NCBI GenBank assembly: GCA_037042915.1
Contig: CM073201.1
Location: forward strand, 2,480,001-2,544,000
Length of the DNA stretch: 64,000 bases
Direction: 5' to 3'
Origin: Auricularia sp. M13
Taxonomy: Eukaryota; Basidiomycota; Agaricomycetes; Auriculariales; Auriculariaceae
Made by a program: the position numbers and the translations under genes. Below the pieces are notes generated by a model. It worked only from the letters and a program-made list of their open reading frames with translations, ran no database searches and had not been told where the DNA came from. Of the stretch, positions 56,426 to 64,000 are shown piece by piece; the stretch's first letter is position 1; every line of letters begins with the position of its first letter.

Positions 56426-57359
56426 GTCGAGTGAATGAGTGACTGAGGACTGAATGATGGGATGCGATGGCGCTGCGGGACGGGTTTATATGGATGATGT
56501 CGACCACCCTACGAGTGTGACCACGGGACCTTTGTTAAGCGAGTGAATCGTGGTGGGAACCGATGGTCGGCGATGTTACCGATCTCGCAGCCGAGCCCGG
56601 CAGCCAATGCAGAAATTTATCTTCACATAAGCGTGGCTCATCTCGAAGTAACAACATAAAATCACTAATCCGCGTCCTTCTGCTGAGCAGATGTAAGCGT
56701 TCTGCAGCCAGGTTTCCGGCGACAGTCGGTTCGATTGAAGACACACAAGTGCCTTGATCCTCGGAGATAGGAAGTCCAAAAAAAGGCATATCAATCAAAT
56801 GACCGAAAGAAGTGCTCAGTAGCAGATGTTTCACCATTTTTGAGTGGGTGAGAGGGCATCAGCGATAAAATGCAGACTCATCAGTAGCTCGACGTCGCTC
56901 ACTCTGGGAAGTTCCGTGTCATTGAGGTGTCGTCTGGGCCTGTGAGTCTGGCAACAGTGACCAGAATCTACATCGCGTGCAAGGAGAAATAATGAAAGCA
57001 GAAGTATCCTGTGCAGAGTACGCTGAAACTTGCTCACATAGACCTTGTACTTACTGTAACCCAGCGCTAGGACCCAAAACCGGACATTCATCATTGTTGC
57101 CTCCTTTACTGCGCAAATTTCAGAATCTCATGCTTATATGAAAGAGGGAACCTTTTGCGACGCGTCGAGTGAGGGTCGGGCTGAGACGCGCTGTGCAGTG
57201 GATCGTGCCGAGCCGAACGAGCGCGTCATCCGCTTACGCTGCACAGATTTTCTGAACACGCGCCTACGCAGCCGTTTGTAACCTTGAGCGCAACCACGAC
57301 CACTGCACGCGCCCGCACATAAGTAACAGCACAACTCTCTTCATTCTTCTTCGCGAGCG
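56426..57359. other. Divergent promoter region, nothing recognised
   Basis: 0.9 kb between two divergent starts. No coding motif or repeat is seen. It should contain both promoters. Confidence 0.45.
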
Positions 57360-58061
57360 ATGTCTCTCTCCACATTACGCGCACCCGGCCTGCGCTCGCT
57401 TTTCAGCCTGCCGCGAAGACCAGTGCTCCCTCTCGCGCACCTGGCGTCCAGACCGCCTGCATTCGCATTACTACGCTCGACACGACCTCCAGCATCCGGC
57501 TCGCTCTCGCGGACGCTACAAACGCGACTCTTCTCGTCCTCGACACGCCGACACCTCGCCTCGCCGGCGCCGCCTCCACCATCTTCGGGCGGCGGCGGCA
57601 GTGAGGCAGCGGCGCCGCAGACGTTCGGCGCGCGGCTGAAGCACCTGTTCAAGACGTACGGGCTGTACGCGGTGGGGGTGTACTTCGTCATCGGCGCCTT
57701 CGACTTCGGGTTGGCGTTCGCGGCGATTAACGTCTTCGGCGCCGAGCACGTGCGGGCGCTGGCGACGCGCGCCAAGGACGCCGTGACGGACGCGCTGGGC
57801 CTGCGGCGCACGCGCGACGCGGAGATCAGCCCGGGCGGCGGCGAGGGCAAGGAGGGCCTGTGGGCGATGGTCGTGCTCGCGTACGCCGTGCACAAGATCG
57901 TCTTCCTGCCGGTCCGCGTCGCCGCGACCGCCGCCGTCACGCCCGCCGTTGTGCGCTGGCTGCGCGCGCGCGGCTTTGCCGGCGGCGCGGGCACGCGGCG
58001 CGCCGTCCAGGAGATGCGGGACAAGGTGCGCGACCTGCGCAATCGCGAGCGCCGCGACTAG
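57360..58061 (+). CDS. DUF1279 mitochondrial membrane protein (FAM210/Nat2-like)
   Basis: 233 aa, single exon. The first 80 residues are Arg/Ser/Ala/Pro-rich with almost no acids, a long mitochondrial presequence. The DUF1279 core follows: LKHLFKTYGLYAVGVYFVIGAFDFGLAFAAI, a lysine-helix into a membrane segment; then a variable loop with Gly/Glu; then a second helix AMVVLAYAVHKIVFLPVRVAATAAVTPAVV with the conserved K-x-x-x-P-x-R. The C-terminus is a charged coiled coil (AVQEMRDKVRDLRNRE). Homologues FAM210A/B in animals and Nat2 in yeast are mitochondrial membrane proteins with roles in translation and metabolism that are still being worked out. The long minus-strand frame over the same DNA is a GC-driven shadow. 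Confidence 0.88.
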   Translation: MSLSTLRAPGLRSLFSLPRRPVLPLAHLASRPPAFALLRSTRPPASGSLSRTLQTRLFSSSTRRHLASPAPPPPSSGGGGSEAAAPQTFGARLKHLFKTYGLYAVGVYFVIGAFDFGLAFAAINVFGAEHVRALATRAKDAVTDALGLRRTRDAEISPGGGEGKEGLWAMVVLAYAVHKIVFLPVRVAATAAVTPAVVRWLRARGFAGGAGTRRAVQEMRDKVRDLRNRERRD

Positions 58062-58235
58062 GCTGAGCTGGCGCGCACAGCGACGGCGGCTTACGGTCAA
58101 GGCCCAGCATTCGAACTGAACCGATATTGTATCATATCATCTCTGGCAGTCACATCCGCTAATAGACAGACAAGACAATCTCCCAACTACTCGTACAGTC
58201 ATTGTCCTTCAATCGTAGTACTAGAGTACAAAGCA

Positions 58236-58598
58236 TTACTTGGCGGGCGGCACCTCGTCCTCTGCAGCAACAGGATGAGAGGACTGTATGCGGTTACCTA
58301 AGCGACGACGCACCGGTGAGGATGCCCTCCTTGACGAGCTCCTCGGGCTTCGGCCGGTGCTGCAGCGCCTGATCGAGCTTATCCTCCAGCTGCGACCGCT
58401 GCAGCCGCTCCTGCGCTGCCTGGAGCGACGGCGCGACCGTCGTATCTGGTGCCATCAGTGCTCGGCGTCGTGGGCAGCAGCGGCAGACGCACCCTTGAGG
58501 ATGTTGCGCTCGACGAGCTCCTTCTTCTCCGGGCGGTCGCTCAGCTTGCGCTCGAGCGCCTTGCGCGTCTCCTCGGAGATGTGTGCCTCGGTGCTCAT
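58236..58598 (-). CDS. Small RPEL-repeat protein
   Basis: Exons in transcript order 58493-58598, 58314-58445 and 58236-58261, giving 87 aa. There are two RPEL-type repeats: LERKLSDRPEKKELVERNIL (about residues 14-33) and LDQALQHRPKPEELVKEGIL (about 58-77), joined by a short helix (LQAAQERLQRSQLEDK). RPEL motifs bind G-actin in animal MRTF and Phactr proteins; small fungal RPEL proteins of about this size exist, but their partner is less clear. The ends EISEET-like start and EDEVPPAK finish are only seen after splicing out 47- and 52-nt introns. Confidence 0.85.
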
Positions 58599-58804
58599 GG
58601 TGGGTTGTGGTGGTGGTGGGACGGGGATAAGGTTGAAACTGGGCTGGGAGTGGCGGGCGCTAAATGACGTCGATCGGTCCAGATGCGCACGCCGGATGCT
58701 TTCACGGGCATAGACAGCGTAAAGTGCGCCATGGTCCTCCGCGACGTCGACAGGCTGGCACGGCAGCGCAACGCCCAGCTCCAACGCGTCCCGGCGCGCT
58801 CACA

Positions 58805-59145
58805 TGTACAGGGATGAGCGTGGGCACGAGCACGCTCTTCGTGCTCTCCCTCTCGCTGATGCCCACGCACCTAGTCGCTGCTCTACAACCGCAAATCCCC
58901 GTCCTCGCCGTCTCCGCCCCCTCGGCCTCATCAGGCCGTTCTGCATCTGTTGCATTCTTTAAAGTTGACGCGACTGCCAGTGGCAGAATTACGCTTTGCG
59001 GGACACTGGACAGAAAACCCCCACGCGCTGGGGCGAGAGCGACAGGCTCGTCGAGCGCTGGAGCACGCAAAACAACTTCCGCGCAGTCCTGTTCACCGCC
59101 GCCTTCCTGCTCCTGCTCGCCGCGGCCGATCCGCTCGTCAGTTGA
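58805..59145 (+). pseudogene. DUF1772 relic
   Basis: MSVGTSTLFV at 58814-58845 matches MTVGTSTLFV of the 15.3-kb DUF1772 gene, preceded by a ChAG-like acceptor (TACAG/GGATG) as in its intron 1. Further on, RLVERWSTQNNFRAVLFTAAFLLLLAAADPL (in two pieces: ERWSTQNNFR then AVLFTAAFLLLL) matches its C-terminus. The central membrane segments are lost and the frame changes at least twice. It lies upstream of the decayed tyrosinase. Confidence 0.65.
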
Positions 59146-59894
59146 CAGAACCAACTCCAGCCTGGGGCAAAGTATCTTATATTAAGTATGCGGAATAGCT
59201 TGGAGGCATTTGTCGACGGCCCAAATCGACGCGTTCTTCGTCTTCAGAATCTGGCTACGTCCCGTCCCCATGATCGTCAGCTCTCGCTGCACCCGGCCTC
59301 GGTCTGCATCATGTCCTTTGGCGGACAAACGACGCTGAACGATCGAGGACCGCCTCGTACGCGGCAGGCTCTTGTTCAATGTTCTCGACAGGTGCTCTGC
59401 GGGGAACTTGACGTCGACGGTCGCGGCAAACCTGGTTCAAGTCGCGCGGCGGGAAATTTCGGAATCCGCAGCCTCCTCCGACGGCGGGTGGGACTCTCAG
59501 GCTTGCAGTCTGGACGGCTGACGTGTGGCGTGCCCATCATCGTCGAAGCGGGCTGCAGTGCGCGAGCCCCTCGTTCTCCTCAGACTCTCCGCGCCCAAAG
59601 GTCGGCGTCCAGCTCTGATCATGATCTCCGCCGGCAGGACGACCGTGACGGGAAGACTTCACGGTTGCCGCACGGGGCCCTGTTCGTTCAACCAGCTGAG
59701 TCCCGGTGACTGTGACTGTGGCTTGGAGCTCGCGACTCGGCCGGCTGATACTCCTGATCCCTCCTCGCCTTGCGAGGCTCACTGGCAGAGGATAAATTCA
59801 ACTTGTCCGAGTCGGCACCGTCTAGCCCGGGCGAAATTCGCATGCTGCTTCCCACTCCCGGATGCCAGCAATACGAGTTGCCGCTCTGTTGGCG
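59146..59894. other. No recognised gene between relics
   Basis: A stretch between the DUF1772 relic and the first tyrosinase relic. Plus-strand frames run through it without family motifs. It may hold further decayed sequence that I cannot identify. Confidence 0.35.
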
Positions 59895-60060
59895 GGCGCG
59901 ATGGTCGACCTGCATCCTGCATTCTGCGCAGCGGCAACGTCTGCTCCAACCCGGCGCACCGGCAGAACTCACTGGCAGGAGCCCACGTTCTTCTTGCATC
60001 ATGCATCATATGCTGGATTGGTTGCGGGCGCCCACTGGCACGGGCAGCACCAGGATTGTT
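59895..60060 (+). pseudogene. Isolated tyrosinase CuB-region relic
   Basis: The frame around 59979-60012 reads WQEPTFFLHHAS, matching EPTFFLHHAM of tyrosinase 1 CuB. The preceding DLHPAF at about 59910 may correspond to GLHASGHF. Downstream similarity fades. As a separate tyrosinase relic with its own CuA and CuB parts follows at 60.2 kb, this is an extra fragment, not its continuation. Confidence 0.5.
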
Positions 60061-60191
60061 TTGCACATCGGCGCGCGCCGTGTATAGTATGGGGACGCTG
60101 TTTGGGGCACCGTTGACTCTACCCCGCGACAGTGGCGAGCGGTGCTGGAGAAATTTTTGGTCGCGGTAAACTCAGGCTGAAGACTAATCAG

Positions 60192-61228
60192 GGGAGACTT
60201 GCAGCCGCTTCAAGTCGAAGGCCTTTACTATACGGACGCGGTCGTTTTGCCTCCAGCGCAGGCCTTCCGCGTCAGCTCAGCCACGCTCTACTTTATACAA
60301 ACATCACCTCGTGCAACGACTTGGAGGACGTCGTCGCCGTGCAGATCAACCAGACCCGGCGCATCCACGTCAACGTCAACGGCGTCTTCCTCGCCTGGCA
60401 CCGCGGCTTCATACAAATATTCGAGCGCACGGCACGCTCCCGTATCGAGACTGGATCAGGCACCGCGAGAATATCACCGCCTCGCCGCTCTTTGACGGAT
60501 CGCCGTACTCGCGGTCTGGCCAGGGGCTTCCTCGCGCCCCCGAGAAGGAGCTCGAGCCGGGTTACTGGCAGCTTGGCAACTACTCTCCAAAGGGTCCTGG
60601 TGGAGGTTGCGTCGTGAATGGTCCTTTCAAGAACTATCAGTACGAAATTATATCTGCCCCTCAATGCGTTGCCGTCGCTGAACCTTATCTCGCAGTCTAG
60701 GATCGGATACTTATCCGTCGGCGGGAACGTCCTGACCGACCCCAACCCAGGTCTCCCTCCGATGGTCTGAGTCTTCGACTATGTGACGCGCTGCTCGACG
60801 CGCGACATCAGCCAGTACATCGCGACGAACTTCCAGATTCCAGAGAATCTCAACAACTTGCTTAAGCAGCCGACGATCAAGGCTTTACAGGCCACGCTCG
60901 ATGTTGAGAACGACTCTGGCGTCGGTCCGCCTGGCCTGCACCCTAGGATTCCGCGACGGACGACATCTTCTCCAGCCCCTCTGAGCCTGCATTCTGACTG
61001 CACCATTTCGACAAGGTCTGGACGCAGTGGCAGAGCGTGGATTCCGCGCGTGTTGCCAGCGATAACGTGCTCTCCAGGACGGTCACCACGAACCGGCGAT
61101 ATCCCGCCAAGCGCAGACGCAACGTTTGACACGCTTGTTGACTGACTGGGGCCCGCTGGGAGACGTGTGCCCCGGAAGCTGATGGCCGTTGGATTCGGTG
61201 CCTTGTGTGTGCCTATCTACTGTTCAAA
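60192..61228 (+). pseudogene. Decayed tyrosinase 3
   Basis: Fragments in different frames follow the tyrosinase 1 order: ALLYTNITS then VAVQINQTRRIH (first CuA His changed to Gln) and VFLAWHRGF at about 60340-60415; ITASPLFDGSPYSRSGQGLP; GPGGGCVVNGPFKNYQ at about 60597-60645; DPNPGLPP then a stop near 60768; STRDISQYIATNFQ; LHHFDKVWTQWQSVDSA at about 61000-61050; and LMAVGFGALC near 61180-61205. The LHASGH pair is lost and several frame shifts are present, so no enzyme can be made. Closer to tyrosinase 1 than to tyrosinase 2 in the LTDPNPGLPP and SVDxARV segments. Confidence 0.88.
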
Positions 61229-62599
61229 TCGGCACACCGAGACGCAGCACGGCTTTGCGCACGCACACCAAGGTCGCAACGACCGGATGGCCGTCAACCT
61301 TGTTCATCGCGAACTGTCTGGACGGATCCCAGTTCCCTCAAGTTTTGTCTCTTGCGAACGTAACGTCTAGGTCGCGGGTCCGGGTCGGTCAAAGCTCTCT
61401 CATCTCACGACACCTCTGTTACAGTACACTGGCAATTCTGGACACCGTTCTGCGCAGCATTGGCTACACTCAACTCCGCGATAAACTGCTGCGATGGACA
61501 TGTCTGCAGGTGCAATCAGGAGGCAACGTAGACGAGCAACCGAGCAACCGCACTTCACATATTGTACCGCGCGCCGGTACAGTAGGGGCAGTTGATCGAC
61601 TCCGTAGTGTGGAGTTCGTCACCAACTACTCCGTAATGAGGATTGTGCAGGTTCACGATGGGACACATCGCGGCGGGATAGCCAACACCATGTACGCCGT
61701 TGCCACCTGTAGCGCGTCTTTGGGCAGCGTCGCAGGCGAGGTCCATCCAATACGTATGCCTGTGCAGGGCATTGCGGACCCTGCAGTTCTTGTACACCTT
61801 GAGTTTGCTGTGGCACATTCTGAAGGCAACGAGTGAGTAGAGAGGAAGTTGGTGAAGACGGTGACTGCACCTCGCGGAAGGTCGTCAGACGCGAAGACCT
61901 GAAGAAGAGGTTAGCGTTGGAACGGAGCTCTTTATACACATGTTCTGTTTGAGCTTGTTTCATCTGCAGCGGATATGGGGACACACAGTTGCGATGCGGC
62001 GATCACCTGCTCGTGCACGAGGGATACTGCAACCGCAACACGGAGAGAAAGTCGGTGGCCGTCTCCACTCCATCGTTCATTCTTCTGAAATTCGACGAGT
62101 CCCTGGGGCTGTTTTCGGCGCTCCGGAACAACAGAGCATCAGATAACCCGGAGCCCTGAGAGCAAACCAGAGCAGGCACTCGCGCGCGACATCTTTATCA
62201 ATTTGGGATGACTTTGTTCGTCTTACTTCCAGATCGTATAGTGGGTTTGGTTCCAAAAATGTGATATGTACAACGGAAACTGAACGGGGATGGCAGTGGA
62301 TAATGTGCACTACTAAAACACGATCGCCGGGCACTCGAGCTCCGAGCTTGCAAGGGCACATCGGATTCAGAGCTTGAGAGCAGCGTTATCAAAAAGCATG
62401 CACGACAAGTCGGAGGGCAGATTACAGAAGCTGTAACATTGCACAATTACCCAGCTTTGCTCGCGTTCCATAGCCCGTGTGACCGCGGTGGCTGCTGTCA
62501 GGTCTCGGCCCCGCCCAATTTCCACGCTGTCAGCGAACGCCTATGAGGCAGTTGATTATTGCCTCCCGATATTCTACAAACGGGTCGGAGGGGTATTCC
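61229..62599. other. Intergenic, nothing recognised
   Basis: 1.4 kb between the tyrosinase relic and the kinase-like copy 2. A plus-strand frame at 61189-61836 is open through the relic's end but has no motif. A short block CACACCGAGACGCAGCACG at about 61216-61234 recurs in diverged form at the right edge of the window (63976-63994). Confidence 0.4.
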
Positions 62600-63385
62600 C
62601 TACAGATCGTCGATATTGGATACGCTAGGCACAGCTTTCAGATACCTCTCGATCAACTCTCGAACAGCTGCGTCGTCCACTTCATCGAGGTCCGGCTGTA
62701 GTCCATCCGAGATATCATAGTCGAGGTACTTATGCTTCTTCGGGTCAAACGGCGCCCTGCCCTGCCAAATATGCCAGATGGAAACGCCGAGCGCATACAG
62801 ATCGTCCTGCACGCACAGCGGGGGGTCGGTATTCCGACACCTCCAGGGGCTCTGGTACGCCGTCGTCCCCTCGCGCGGTGCCACCGCCTGGCTCTCCATC
62901 TGTGCGGCGGCCCAGTCGCAGAACACCAACTGCCCGTCCTTCGGCACGAGCACGTTGGCGGGTTTGATATCGCCGTGGAGAATGCCTTTCTCGTGCACAC
63001 GATGCACAAGCGCCTGCAGCTGTTCAATCCACTGCATCTTGGTGCTCGTGGAGGCGGAGGCGAGCTCGGCCTCGAGAGGCTGTTCGTACGGCATGACGAA
63101 TCCCTCGATCGTGCCTTCTCGGATGTACCGTCCTATGAGCCTGACGGACACGTCCTCGCCAGCCAACAGCATCATGCGCATTTCACGTATCGCTTTGGGA
63201 GTGACATCCTCTCCGGTGAGACTGTAGAAGGACTTCACGACGAATTCATCGTGCTCGATGGCGTGAACGAAGGAATGTCCAGACACGTGCAGACGTCGAC
63301 CTTCAAAGGGGTCGTAGTAATCGATGTCGTTGGGCCATGCTCCCAACGGAGCTGTAATGCGCGCGTTGATGTCGTCTGGCGACAT
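62600..63385 (-). CDS. Small protein-kinase-like protein (copy 2)
   Basis: 261 aa, single exon, close paralogue of the gene at 37.3-38.1 kb: same start MSPDDINARITAPLGAWPND, same HGDIKPANVL loop, same CDWAAAQM and EGTTAYQSPWR. Differences are scattered, and the C-terminus is five residues longer (AVPSVSNIDDL). The catalytic Asp, Lys and Asn are conserved, so it is probably a functional gene. Similarity between the two loci extends a little beyond the stop and about 60 bp upstream of the start, then ends, so the duplication was local. It neighbours the tyrosinase 3 relic as copy 1 neighbours the tyrosinase 2 block. Confidence 0.86.
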   Translation of the reverse strand: MSPDDINARITAPLGAWPNDIDYYDPFEGRRLHVSGHSFVHAIEHDEFVVKSFYSLTGEDVTPKAIREMRMMLLAGEDVSVRLIGRYIREGTIEGFVMPYEQPLEAELASASTSTKMQWIEQLQALVHRVHEKGILHGDIKPANVLVPKDGQLVFCDWAAAQMESQAVAPREGTTAYQSPWRCRNTDPPLCVQDDLYALGVSIWHIWQGRAPFDPKKHKYLDYDISDGLQPDLDEVDDAAVRELIERYLKAVPSVSNIDDL

Positions 63386-64000
63386 TTAGCGAGTGAAGAG
63401 GAAGATGGAAACGTTGCAAAAAGCGTGACCAAACGTTGTCCGCGCGGACTTTGAAGTTTAACGAACACATCACTGCGTAAAGTAGCTTTGCCTTTGCCCT
63501 CATCCCACTGCCCACCACGCTGCCACACTTGACCTCGCGCTCTCAATTGTTGAGCCAGCGCGTGCATCTCAAGGATTGTCCTGGGATACACGCGCCTCAG
63601 CAGCGCCTCCAATCATCGGTCTGGATGCACTGCCGATACCGGTACGCACTCCCGCATTCTTTGCTGTCTTAAGCACTACATTCACGAGACCGTTCAGATC
63701 AGAAATATTTCCTGTCTCCAGTAGCCGTCATGGCCCAGCAAGCGGTATGTCGCTCTGTACTGAGCATATCTAGTGGCGCTTGCTCGTCGCTCATTTCCAT
63801 GCTATGCCCACTGCTAATGGACATTGACATCCTGGGCTTCGTTAGGTGCGTGTCTTACACTTGACCTAAGCGACCCATACGGCATCACGGGTCCCGCACA
63901 CATTTTAGAACGGCAGGATCGCTGCAAATGCTCTCAGACAGTAGTAGTCACAGTACCTATCTAGTGCTTAGATCGGTACACCGAGCCGCAGCACGATCTC
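63386..64000. other. Right end, nothing recognised
   Basis: It contains the upstream region of kinase-like copy 2. The final bases resemble the sequence just downstream of the tyrosinase 3 relic (CACCGAG-CGCAGCACG), so another duplicated piece may begin at or past the window edge. Confidence 0.4.

Noticed and set aside
57341-58042. Minus-strand frame of 233 codons
   Set aside because: It mirrors the DUF1279 gene almost exactly; the plus strand has the domain signature and a presequence.

Overview
The window looks like nuclear DNA of a mushroom-forming basidiomycete (Agaricomycetes). The reasons are many short introns (about 45-75 nt) with G-rich donors such as GTGCGT, a FunK1-type fungal kinase, small secreted tyrosinases in several copies, F-box/LRR-like proteins and a CYP with an HGRHAC haem motif. 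Most protein models below were assembled by hand from exon pieces: I chose GT-AG (rarely GC-AG) junctions that keep phase and restore the family motif. Every complete multi-exon model sums to a multiple of three, except two loci that carry an apparent 1-nt frame break (MRI1 and a DUF1772 gene).

Layout. 1-3.8 kb: no recognisable gene, one 108-bp tandem duplication. 3.8-13.6 kb: housekeeping block with an SH3-SAM-PH-CH polarity protein, a multi-pass membrane protein, a probable complex I subunit and a ZIP metal transporter. 15.3-24.5 kb: accessory block with a frame-broken DUF1772 gene, tyrosinase 1, a decayed F-box-like gene and a FunK1 kinase split by two transposons. 25-32.9 kb: 14-3-3, a FunK1 tail remnant, a cytochrome P450, an F-box protein and a mitochondrial cysteine-synthase-like enzyme. 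33.8-40.9 kb: second accessory block with tyrosinase 2, an F-box-like gene split by a 198-bp hairpin element, a small kinase-like gene and a 2,669-bp element with 357-bp inverted repeats and an 8-bp target duplication. 41-58.6 kb: housekeeping block with U2 snRNA, a small secreted protein, a threonine-aspartase-like enzyme, MRI1, ARF1, an R3H-associated protein, HEM2, a DUF1279 mitochondrial protein and an RPEL-repeat protein. 58.8-63.4 kb: third accessory block with a DUF1772 relic, tyrosinase relics and a second copy of the small kinase.

The accessory blocks share parts: DUF1772, tyrosinase, F-box-like gene and small kinase recur in different states of decay, which suggests a duplicated module. 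The most striking observation is that three transposon insertions sit inside coding exons of fast-evolving families (FunK1 twice, F-box once). In each case removing the element plus one target-site copy restores the reading frame and the broken motif exactly. Two of these three elements share the terminal sequence CATCAGGAAAACG or close to it and a 2-bp target duplication, and look like one family.
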